Assembly (NCBI GenBank): GCA_010645155.1 | Contig: JAAGOF010000185.1 | Coordinates: forward strand, 1,238,813-1,302,812 | DNA from: Tigriopus japonicus | Lineage: Eukaryota; Arthropoda; Copepoda; Harpacticoida; Harpacticidae | Reading direction: 5' to 3' | DNA: 64,000 nt | Shown here: positions 54,581 through 64,000 of the stretch, in pieces | Layout: the number at the start of each line of letters is the position of its first letter | Position numbering within the stretch: position 1 is the first letter of the stretch | Notes under the pieces: generated by a model | Told to the model about the DNA's origin: nothing | Seen by the model: the letters and a program-made list of their open reading frames with translations, nothing else | The model's database searches: none | Made by a program: the position numbers and the translations under genes

Positions 54581-55228
54581 ATGAACGGCAGCCATCCCAC
54601 CACGGTGTACCTGATCACGGAGCCCTCGTCACTCCTTCTCAATCCCATGAATGCGGGCAACGGGGCCGTGGAAGGACCCTTATTTAATCCCGTGACCACG
54701 GCCCATCACCCGCCCCCTTTGTCGTTGTCGTTACCGATAAGTTTGCCCTCGGGCGCGATGCAGGCCTCCTATAAGGGAGGAGGTCGAGTCGTAGGCGGAG
54801 GCGTGACGGCGCCGCCCGCTACGGTCACTTTAGAATACGCCCCCAGTAATGAGGTGAATCGGCCTTGTTTGGCTAATCAGACGAATCACCCGCCCCGGCC
54901 TTTAGTGATGCCTGAATGGCCTAAAACGCCGCAGATCATTAAGGAACTTCACGCGGGGCGGCATTTTTGCGGGCTCTGCGGCAAATCTTTAGCCAATTCC
55001 TGGGGTCTAGTCACTCACATCAAGACCGTGCACGGTGAGAAAACCTTCGGCTGCGACCTTTGTACGCGGGCCTTCAAACGACCGGATCATTTGAACAAAC
55101 ACGTGCGCACCATTCATACCACGCCCAAGACTTGTAGCCGCTGCGGCTTGGTGTGTTCCGGCAAGGAAGGCCTCGTGCGGCACAACAAGAGCCGATCGTG
55201 TCAAGGCCTGAAAAAGGCCAAAAAGTAG
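54581..55228 (+). CDS. Small C2H2 zinc-finger protein
   Basis: An intronless frame of 215 aa from the ATG that opens MNGSHPTTVY. The first about 115 residues are low-complexity (Pro/Gly/Ser/Val-rich). Three consecutive fingers fill the C-terminus: CGLCGKSLANSWGLVTHIKTVH, CDLCTRAFKRPDHLNKHVRTIH, and CSRCGLVCSGKEGLVRHNKSRSC. The linker between fingers 1 and 2 (GEKTFG) resembles the TGEKPY linker of DNA-binding tandem fingers. The last finger ends in Cys, making it C2HC. The tail is lysine-rich (LKKAKK), a likely nuclear-localisation element. It is probably a sequence-specific DNA-binding regulator; I cannot name an orthologue. The frame is open upstream but lacks ATG. Confidence 0.8.
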   Translation: MNGSHPTTVYLITEPSSLLLNPMNAGNGAVEGPLFNPVTTAHHPPPLSLSLPISLPSGAMQASYKGGGRVVGGGVTAPPATVTLEYAPSNEVNRPCLANQTNHPPRPLVMPEWPKTPQIIKELHAGRHFCGLCGKSLANSWGLVTHIKTVHGEKTFGCDLCTRAFKRPDHLNKHVRTIHTTPKTCSRCGLVCSGKEGLVRHNKSRSCQGLKKAKK

Positions 55229-56470
55229 ACGACGTCGTCTCACGAATATGGATATTTTTTCTCGGTGTGTCCTTGAACGACGAAGAATGAACTCTCATCC
55301 ATTCGACGACCCATTCTTGGAGTGCTACGGTTTTGGGGGGAAGGCGGGGGCGGGGATGAATGTCATGTCGACCCTCACCTCTATATCGTCGTTGAATCCA
55401 AGGGGATTGGATGATTCCAATTTTCTGTTTGCATAAGCCCCTCCTTCCCCCACCCCGAGTGGCCCGCCCCACCCCGCCCAAATCCAGATATGCGTTTGTG
55501 CTTTTCATTATAATTATCATTACCTCATGTTGCGAAAATGTATGGCCATGACTTGGCGGTTATGACTCATTCAATTAAACAAAGGCTTACCCTTGCGTGT
55601 TTATACTCATCCCAATGAGGTCGATTGCTTTTCGGCGAATGTGGTTCTAGTTTTATATTTCAAATTTCACGTGGTCTCATAAAAGTAGGTTTAGGAATAA
55701 GCAACCTAATGTGTGTTGGCTAATAACTTGGAGGGCACATCATAAATGGTTTCCGTCGTTGACTGAGCAACCGAACCGAATGCGTTTGTGTTCTACATTG
55801 GTTTTGTCGAGAAAAATTAATTTGTGTGACATTTTGACATTGGACGTGGAAAAAGATTGGAAGTAGGATGGATCAATCATTGTAGTAGTGGTCTCTTGGT
55901 TGGTATGTGAGGATGGAATATGTTGGAGCAAATGTGTTATGGTGGTGGTAATCATAATATCATAAAGATGACACTAATCGTATCTTTAAATACCAAGGAT
56001 TGGTATGGGTAATTGTTCTTCTAGCTAGAGGCACACGGTCCACTCAAGAATACCGAGATCCCAAGTTGAGTGTTCTCTGTTCCGTTGTAAACCCTGACAA
56101 CAGTTGCAATACACACTAGCTAGGACAAAATCTACGTAAAGAGGGCAAACAAATACAGGGGGTCCAATTTCTGGCTTGTGGCGCAATATTTTGGGAGATG
56201 AAGACATTCCCACCGGTTTCAAATGAATCTAGAGGAGGCAAGGGGGATCTCAAAGCATGATATCATCTGGGCTCTCTTTCGCTTAATCTCGCTTTCCTCA
56301 TCAGATGGACCTCATGGGTCTGGCCCAACTTACTCATCGTACAACATCTTGGATTTGATAGTCCAAGAATGGCACCACTCTTTGGGGGAACTCTCCTCTT
56401 CATAGGTACGTACACTCTTGTGGATTGGAACGTGTTTATAAATGCCCAAGGAAAAGAGGAACGGATGAGA
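55229..56470. other. intergenic region between zinc-finger and Ly6-like genes
   Basis: The two genes converge on this interval, which should contain both 3' UTRs. ATTAAA near 55574 is a possible weak poly(A) signal for the zinc-finger gene. Nothing else recognised. Confidence 0.4.
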
Positions 56471-57348
56471 TCAAAATCGATGACTCAGGCGTATTGTATG
56501 CAGGAATGCAGGCCAGATGAGGAATGGGAAGATCCTCAATAAATGAGCATTCACACCTGGGATTGGTGCTGAATTGCAGGCGTCCACATCATCACAACTT
56601 TGGACACAACCATGGACATGCCTGTAATGAAAGCAACAGAATTGACAAATCTTTCTACACTCTTGCACGATAGAAGGAGACGAGCTATGGATCTTGATAT
56701 CGATAAATTTGGCTTTTCCTTTTTAATTCTCCTTGCTGTAAAGCCAGTTTAAATTTCCGACTATTTTTTATTCTGATCAACAATGAAAGAAAGATTACCT
56801 TTCATCGAAGTAAAAACTCCCACAATGTGACATTCGAATAATCTCAGTGTCCGTTGTCAACGTTCCACTGTCGAGAGCGCATCCTCGAATCGTAATACTT
56901 CCTCCGCCATCAGCTTTGAGGATCCGAGGATGAGAGTAAATTAGTTAATCAAGGGCCCTGTTATACCTTTAGTTACTCTTTCATTCAATGGATAGCACGT
57001 ACAATATGTTCCAGTCAGTTTGATGCATGAGGAAGCCGGGAAAAGCCCATTTCGACCTTTCCTTCCACCCAAACAAGGTCGTTCCAGTAAGTCTAGGGTA
57101 TAGTTATTATGGAAAGGATCTTCACAAGCAGGATTGGACCCATTGATAGAGACGCATTTAAAGCAATCGATGCCTTCGCCTGAGAAAAAAAAGTTTGGGA
57201 TCAAATGACGACCTCATTTCTAGGAATCTCTCTCTCACATGCTAATGACGAGCTTACCTGAAGTTATTATGACAGAATGGGAGAGAAGGACTATCAAAAT
57301 CAATGCCAATGGAAGGACAGATAATGTCCAAAAATTCGAGTGATCCAT
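56471..57348 (-). CDS. Ly6/uPAR-like secreted or GPI-anchored protein
   Basis: Four exons on the minus strand: 57258-57348, 57003-57179, 56799-56913 and 56471-56621. Phases agree, giving 177 aa. The N-terminus (MDHSNFWTLSVLPLALILIVLLSHS) is a signal peptide ending near residue 30. The mature part opens with the GIDCFKC start typical of three-finger Ly6 proteins, has C-x(n)-DPF and PCLGGRKGR segments, then SSCIKL, IRGCALDSG, SHCGSF and the closing CVQSCDDVDACNSA, matching the family's C-C-D-x-D-x-CN ending. A hydrophobic C-terminus (LLRIFPFLIWPAFLH) suggests a GPI-anchor signal. Arthropod members (for example the quiver/sleepless type) regulate ion channels or septate junctions; the specific role here is unknown. 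Confidence 0.8.
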
Positions 57349-58465
57349 TTCTATTTGAAAAGAGAACACTTTATAGAATTTGGAATTTGCTTAGCGTGAT
57401 TGTTTTCGATTTTAGAAGTACGCATTTAGAGGGAAGAACAATAATAAGACCAGACCATAAGAAGAGTGCATTTTTAAGCGGGAGTTGACATTCCATCAAG
57501 CTCCTCTTCCCCTCTTTCGTCCAGTTGCACTTATTGGTGGTTCACAAGTTCATTATTGCGCCTTTTGAACCATGAAATGGGGTGTTCGAAGAAGTGTTCT
57601 TACACAATTTTGTCTCAACAATCTTCTTACCTGATTAAAGGGAATGGTCCTCTTTGTTACATGTTTATGATTGAGATCGCGAAGCAAGCCATTCTACGCG
57701 AATGCTCATGGTTAACAGAATGAAGAAAGAAGGAAGGAAGGAAGGAAGGAAGGTCGTCTCGTAGCTTTTCCCATTCCCATTCCCCTTTGCCTTCTTGTGC
57801 TCTTCTTCTTTTTCTCTCTCCGCCTCTTTCTCCGCCCTTCTACTCTGCCAATACTACCCTACTACTACTACTACAACCACCACCACCATCCTATGGCCAT
57901 TAGCAACCACACAGACTCGCCCAACAATCCGGGCCTTTCTCTCTTCCGCGGCCTTTCTGGAAGTGCGTCGATGCCCAAGTTCTCTGTTCCCACTTTTCTG
58001 TTGACTGGGTGGTTGGTTGGTCGGCTGGTTGGTTGGTTGGTTTGCCGTTCTTCTCTTCATCCTCCCTAACTCTCGCTTTTTGTGTCTGTTCATTTCTGAC
58101 TAACTCTGACTTTGGAGAGCTGTTCCCGCCAATGTCCTTGCGATGGTCGTTTTGAAACGATGTTTGGCTTTGATCAAAAAAACTTTTTCCCCGATTAGAT
58201 GAGATGGTTGGGTGAATCTCAACAAATGGGATTCTAATGCAAGTGGGAAGAAAAACGTTGGCCTCCAGTGAGTGAGTAGTCCAACATTACTTGTTTGTGG
58301 ACCCTTCTTTGGCTCGTTGTTTGGTCGTATTCCCCTGGAGCCTTGTTTGAAGAAACCACTTACTAGGTTGTCTGTCCCATAAGAATATGCCGATAAACAG
58401 AGTCAGACATGAACGTTGGATAGAAATTGAAGAGAAATATTCTGTTAAATCATAGCTCACAATGA
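57349..58465. other. intergenic region with simple repeats
   Basis: Contains a GGAA tract at about 57729-57753, CTA/CCA trinucleotide tracts at about 57858-57892 and GGTT tracts at about 58009-58040. The frames through these tracts are low-complexity artefacts. Confidence 0.5.
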
Positions 58466-58933
58466 CACAGTGTTTCTAATGACTTTTTAGGTTTAGATCG
58501 AAACACCCCAAGACATCTTGGCATTTTTTGACCCAAAATTCAATGGGGAACAACACTATTTTTATAATCTTATAGAAGTTTAGGTCCAGGGAAAAGTTAT
58601 ATACCTAAAAACATATTATTTATAACATTTTTCGATAAACTAATCAATTCATATTTAAAGACCATTTAGCTACCTGTTAAATTCATATTGAATGAAAATA
58701 CATTCTTCAGCAGCTGAGTTATTTGAGTTTGATTTTTGACCCAAATAGGCGAAAAACGTTAAAAATAAAAGGTTTTAAGGTATATAGCTTTTTCCCCAGA
58801 CCTAAACTTACATAACACAATAAATGTTAAGTTGGAAAGTATAATTGAGGAAAGTTTAATTGTGGATTCAAAAAGTGCCAAAATGTCTTTGGGTATTTCG
58901 ATCCAAACCTAAAAAGCCATTCGAAACACCGTG
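58466..58933. mobile_element. MITE-like element with long terminal inverted repeats
   Basis: The left arm (from CACAGTGTTTC at 58466 to about 58650) is an imperfect reverse complement of the right arm (about 58745 to CACCGTG ending at 58933). Matching blocks include GACTTTTTAGGTTTAGATCGA against GGCTTTTTAGGTTTGGATCGA, the word AAGACATCTTGGCA against AAGACATTTTGGCA, AGTTTAGGTC, and GGGAAAA-GTTATATACCT against GGGAAAAAGCTATATACCT. ATGA occurs immediately outside both ends (58462-58465 and 58934-58937), a possible 4-base target-site duplication. No coding capacity is visible, so it would be non-autonomous. The superfamily is not assigned. Confidence 0.75.
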
Positions 58934-58937
58934 ATGA

Positions 58938-60009
58938 AGAAACAAAGAAATTGTTCAATGTCTGGTAAATTCCTGAAAGCGTCATATACGAGAATAGTGC
59001 CACTTCTCCATGGATAAAAGCATGCCTGGTGCACTCTAAGAAAAAAAATCTTTTCCCGAGAGTGCTTCTCAGTATCTTTAACTTTCAATAAACTCGGAGG
59101 GATATGAATTAGCTGAAACTAACCTTGACCTCAAGGGAGAAAAAAAGCTTTTAGGACTGTTGAACAATAGTGCTGCTAATGCCTTTAATTCGATCGTACC
59201 TATCTAACAATGATTGTGTTGTCTCTGCTGTTTCGGCTCAATTTTTATGGCAATAGGATAGATAGGAATATCCTTACTTAAATGCTCGATCGGTGCAATG
59301 GGATGCAACTAACTTTTCACTCACAGGATATATCGTCATTTTTTCAACTTCTTTCAATGGCCAACATATTACAACTAGTGAATACGTTTTATTAGATTTT
59401 GAAACTTTACAAACATTGACTCCATGGATAAATTTCCAATGAGATTGTCAAAATCTCTAATCAAAACATCTTACTCTAGCTTCAGTGAGTGTTCTTCAAC
59501 ATTCTTGAATATTTTACATCTTGATGAAAACCACAAATTTTGTATGATCTGCGATGCAAAACTTGTGACTAATTTTCGTCCACCGTGCTAACCTTGTCAG
59601 TGCACTCCAAATAATGAAAAGCCCCATTCTTCTCCCAACCAGAGGACACTTGATTAACCTCATCCCATGGCCTTATAGATTTATTCAGAGCTCTTTCAGC
59701 TTCTAGATTAGATCTGGTAAATACCTCGGGTCTACTTTGCCTTAGGACATGGGACTTTCAAACTTCCCGACACACATTCCCTTTTGCGGTCCATGCCCTA
59801 CCCTCTTACCATCTCCATCTCCAAAGCTCAAGCAGGGTCTGTTCCATTCCTTTGGTCCCTCGATCCTCCGTTGTGGTTCCTTTCATAGTAAGAATTTTGG
59901 TTCTCATTTTTATTGGTTTGATTCAACATTATACTGAAATCAATCTCATTTTTTCGATTTGCAAGATTGCTTGCTAATTGACGGATTACGGTAGGTCAGT
60001 CATAAAGTG
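58938..60009. other. intergenic region
   Basis: A/T-rich DNA with no supported exon. AATAAA on the minus strand at about 59909-59914 is a candidate poly(A) signal for the DHCR7-like gene. Confidence 0.35.
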
Positions 60010-61582
60010 TTAAAAGATGTAAGGAATCATCTTGTAAGGAACCATGAGGCAGTACTTGTTCCATCCAGCTCCGTATTTCTGTTGGCACTTCTTGTCATCC
60101 CGGAAAGTTCGATGTATAAGCAAGATCAGTAGAAATATGAAGTACAAGAAAGGCCAGACGCCCAATTGAAGGCCAGGAAGACTCCAAGCAAAGGCCAACA
60201 TTAACTCAAATACGTAATTCATGTGTCTGGACATCCCCCAAAATCCACTGAGAAGTAATTTGCTTTTCTTCTTCTTTCCATCGGATCCAACGCTTTCAAC
60301 ATCCTACAAACGGAAAAAAGGTTAGCAAAAAAACCCTTTTCAAATGAAATGTACAAAAAAGGAAATGTTTGCCTACACTCCATGAATTCAAGACCGCCCA
60401 ATTCATGGTAGGAGGAGCTGTTTCCTTACCAAGTACTTGGCTGGTCTTCCCCAAATGAAGCATTTGCCTTTGTTAGCCTTGAACTTCTCCTTTTGGTAGT
60501 CGGCCATGTAGTTCAGAGTCAAACTCAAAAGACCAAAAACAACAATGGAAACGGAACCAAGGAAGGTAGTTTGACTCGGATGGTACACCAAGTGGTAAGC
60601 ACAAAACGTGTAAAAGACCTAAAACCAAAAAAGTCGTGTTTTCTGTTTCTTTCAAGTCGGAAGTCTCCTACGAGGAAATAAAAAATGGCATATCCCTTCT
60701 CACCTGAACCCAGCATAAACATCCCCAACAGAGATAATATCCAGCACGATCTAAAGTGATGTCCAGCGTGTTGAAATAACCCGTCTCCCAATAAAAGAAT
60801 TTGAGCAAATACAAGTTGAGCAAAATGGCATGGGCAATCGAACCAGGAGCGAACCCATTACGCAAATTGGAAGCGATGCAAAAGGTGGTCACCAAGATGG
60901 ACCACCCCAACATGCCTACGCGGCAGTTGGTCCATTGCTTCACATCCACGTCCAGGATTCGAGGATGCAACTCGATCCCTCGATAGTACAGAAACATCTT
61001 GGGCAGACCAACATCACCAGGTCGAGGTTTAGCTTGAACAAAGAGCACAGCGCACAACACCAAAGCCGTCAAATTTAAGACAGCAGTGATGGAACTGAAA
61101 TCGTCGTAAATCCAAAGGCACAAGTCAGGCTTGAAAAAACACACACCTAAATACAAACAATTGGACACCAAGAAATATTGGGTGCCATATGTGGCGTACA
61201 CGGGAACATCTCCATCAGGGGACGTTGGTCCGTAGAATTTGGGGCTAGGGATCTTTAGTGAAACAAATGCCCAAAGATAGAAAAAGATGACCACTTTCCA
61301 GGCAAACACCGATCCCAAGAGACTCCATTCTGCCTCTGGATTACCCACCACCACCAACACTTGGGTTATGAGGGTAAAAAAGGCCAAGAACAGCGGTGGG
61401 GAAATCTCTTGATGCAACTTCACGTACAACTCGTTATCCATGATTCTGACAGGTGACACTTTGTAAGTCGGTCTATGTCTGGTCAATGACTTCCACTCGT
61501 TCACTAGTCTGGCTGAGAAGAAATTGTACAATGGATGATGCTCTCTGAGATGGAGCTCTCCAACTAGCCACGAGGGTAGCAC
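60010..61582 (-). CDS. 7-dehydrocholesterol reductase-like (ERG4/ERG24 family sterol reductase), 5' incomplete
   Basis: Minus-strand exons 60704-61582, 60430-60618 and 60010-60303 give about 450 aa; GT-AG junctions and phases agree. The 61582 end is a CTGTAG acceptor, so an upstream exon is missing from this model. DHCR7-type enzymes are multi-pass ER membrane proteins that reduce the C7-C8 double bond of sterols with NADPH. Seen: several hydrophobic segments, the family signature YRGIELHPRI, WETGYFNTLDITLDRAGYYLCWG, YHLVYHPSQ, GKCFIWGRPAKYL, the LLLSGFWGMSRHMNYVFEL block, and the C-terminal KYGAGWNKYCLMVPYKMIPYIF. The DRAG-YICWGCL-type stretch reads more like plant DHCR7 than vertebrate. The His usually preceding DR/DH is Leu. 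Lamin-B-receptor or C14-reductase relatives are the alternative. Confidence 0.85.
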
Positions 61583-64000
61583 CTACAGTACGTATCACCT
61601 GAGCAACCTTTGTCTCTTTCTCTCCATCCACGTACTTATCACAAGAGTGTGGAGCAAGCATTACGGTTTTACAGACACATGTCCACGTAGGAGCCAACTC
61701 CTTGAAGGGTCTTCAAACATACAGAAGACAGTCCGCTTTTCCAGAAGATAAGGATATCGCTTACATGTTCTTTATGATGAGCCCATGTGAACAAGTGGGC
61801 AGAATTGAATCGATCGAAATGAGTTTTGACTGAGCAGATGAAACTAGCAATGGTTGCATGAATGAATGACGATTCGTATTTAGTTGTCTCAACTTGAAAA
61901 TACACACTCACCCATGTGTCCACTGTTACGTGTGAATAAGAAACTAGATTATTAATCAACGAGTGTAAGGCTGGTTTCTAACACAAATCAGAAGAAAGAC
62001 CGGTTCTGACAAGGCAATGCATGTGTTTTGTCATGTGTTTCATCATTTCACTTATGAGAAATTTGATCAAACCTTGATTGGAACATTCAATTTTGCAATA
62101 GCCTCGAGTTTCTCAGTACAGTAGCATCCGCTGGCACATACGCTTTCAATCATTTTCAGGTCAGTTTTTTTCCAGTCCCAAAGATTGGAACTGCCTCTAT
62201 CTCCCAGGGTTGTGCAAAAGACTCGAGGATGCGTGAGTTCGTTTTTTTCTGACCGCAAACCGGCCTCAATCGGTACCAGAGGTGCGAAGACATCCACGAT
62301 TGTACAAATTTGAACAATTTTCTTTCTTGACTTTACGTTACTTTCTTGAACAACGAACATCATATATTTAGACTAATTGCTTCAATTTCAGATTTAGCCT
62401 CAAAAAGTTGTCATGAAGTTAAATCTTACCCATCGCTATTTCAAGGTCTCCAAGAAATATTATCATTTATCAATAAACATAAAATGCTTAAATAAGTAAC
62501 AAATTTTCCCATGCTAAAATTCATCTAGACTTTACCTCTCCAATTTGCTTCAATTTTTCAAATACTGCAAATTATCTCTTCGTGCATGGAAAAGGGAATG
62601 AATCAGAATATCCTTCCTTTACTTGGCTTTTTATCGCCAACATTATAAATAGTTCATCAAACATGGACATGTGGATCATTCCCACGGGCTTACAAATATT
62701 GTGGGCCTTGTCTCAAAAGGAAACTGTAACTGTAAGTCAACATCGCCGAAAATGAATGGATTTACTTTGGTATCAAGTGATTCGCCTATTTTTAGACATG
62801 AGCAAAGATGATCAGAAGCATGCTCAGCTTAACCTTAAGCAAAGGCAAAGGTGCTTACTACTACTATTACTATTGCACTGCAGCAATATGGTTAACCTTT
62901 GTTCATGATATTGACTTTGGTAGGTTTAGATACTCGAAATGTTTACCTTGGAATTAAGGCAAGCTCAGGTTTAAGACTTAAGGCTGTACGTGTGTGAACC
63001 CCAGAATAGAATGATAGCCTTTTGTTTCCAGGCCTATGGATTGTAAGGATGGGGGTATATGTAATTAGGGAACATTGCGAATACTGGGTAGTTTAAAAAA
63101 GTAGTTCAAACTGTGAGATTTGTTTCCATTGCAGTTATGCAGGTAAAAAATGTTCTCAAAACCATAACGGCCAAAAAGAACAAAGCTCTCGCTAGTTAAT
63201 ATTAAGCAGGCATGGTAATATTTTCTGCACCATAAATGAGCGGATGTAAAGCTAATCGAAATGATAGCTTAGTGTTTTAAATTCGTTGAAAAGATTTTGC
63301 ACAGAGGCATCCTTCTCTGTCGAAAATCGTCAACTATCCCGTGGTTGAGGTAAAGGCTGAGAGGAAAGATGTGCAAAGGTTTGAACGTAAGGTCCTCTCT
63401 GATTAGAGAGTTACCTTGGGTGGCTTGTTTCTTATTGGTCAATACTTTGCACTAGAGTGAAAAAGATGAGGCTTGTCTTGAACGCTTTACTCCCTGAAAA
63501 TTCGCCAATAAATGGTTTTCAATCCAAAATAGTTGATTTTCAACTTATTGGGCAATATTTTTCAAATAAAAAAAGTTTTGACTCAAAAAATATCTATTTC
63601 AAATCCGGTTCTAATTGTGTCTAAAAGTGTCTTAGAGGGCTCATTTCTTTTAGGCAACTCTAGCACAAATTTTAAAGTATGGTCAAAATGAACATAACAT
63701 TTTGGTTCTTCCTAATTAATTTACTGAAATTTTTAAGGAATTTGGGGAAATATGTTTTTTCACAATTTCAACAACGATCGCATGAATTTTTGGCGCCTTT
63801 TTTGGTAACCTTAATGGTTTCCAAATATTTTTCTTCAATCGGTGAAAACTCCGTCAAATTTTCACAATTTTTTAAAGGCACAGAGTTTTAGCTTTGTTCT
63901 TTTTCAAGATTTCAAGATATACTACAAGACTTTTGTACACGGATATAACAGTTGGCTCTGTAGTGCTTTGACAAACTTATAAAAACATGATATTTTTTTA
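61583..64000. other. right-end region, no supported gene
   Basis: An unassigned minus-strand frame at 62067-62363 contains a cysteine-bearing stretch (FCTTLGDRG...ESVCASGCYC) that could be an exon of a secreted protein or an upstream exon of a minus-strand gene, but I cannot link it to a splice model. From about 62400 to the end the DNA is A/T-rich and empty as far as I can see. Confidence 0.35.

Noticed and set aside
57854..58093. Open frames on both strands through CTA, CCA and GGTT tracts
   Set aside because: They are products of simple repeats that avoid stops; not protein-like.

Overview
This is a eukaryotic (animal) genomic window. Genes are split by short GT-AG introns, with AATAAA poly(A) signals, A/T-rich intergenic DNA, microsatellites and one 974-base run of N. 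The gene content (canoe/afadin, warts/LATS, CHORDC1, UTP14, NUP43, an ACSBG-like protein) and the compact introns fit an arthropod. A small crustacean such as a copepod is my best guess, but that is inference from gene style and not proven.

Layout. PDCD4 (1910-3666, +) is followed by the long afadin/canoe gene (5284-16444, +). An intronless alpha-1,3-fucosyltransferase-like gene (8504-10009, -) lies inside the third canoe intron. NDUFB3 (16738-18537, -) converges on canoe, and its intron carries a dead non-LTR retrotransposon tail. UTP14 (19387-21847, +) and the Hippo-pathway kinase LATS/warts (25069-31175, +, interrupted by the N gap) come next. NUP43 (32328-35126, +), an unrecognised C-terminally membrane-anchored protein (35523-36287, +) and an intronless adhesion-GPCR-like receptor (36627-38336, +) follow. 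The receptor converges with a bubblegum-type acyl-CoA synthetase homologue (38564-42252, -). After a broken mariner-type transposase (43375-44352) and a gene-poor stretch comes CHORDC1 (48013-51535, -). A small degenerate EF-hand-type gene (49264-50099, +) is nested in one of its introns. The right end holds an intronless three-finger zinc-finger gene (54581-55228, +), a secreted or GPI-anchored Ly6-like gene (56471-57348, -), a long-inverted-repeat element (58466-58933) and a DHCR7-type sterol reductase homologue (60010-61582, -, 5' end not found).

The genes do not form an operon or an obvious single pathway. Most are conserved single-copy housekeeping or signalling genes: translation control (PDCD4), junctions (canoe), respiration (NDUFB3), ribosome biogenesis (UTP14), Hippo signalling (LATS), the nuclear pore (NUP43) and HSP90 co-chaperoning (CHORDC1).

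The items most worth a second look are four. The acyl-CoA synthetase homologue appears to have lost the ribose-binding Asp and the catalytic Lys. The receptor has TSP1 repeats and a furin-like site but no visible GAIN/GPS. The nested fucosyltransferase-like gene has an altered GT10 core motif and a poly-arginine tail. The DHCR7-like gene sits in a lineage thought to be sterol-auxotrophic. I did not see anything I could defend as a wholly new biological system. Exon boundaries were read by eye from splice consensus and phase agreement.
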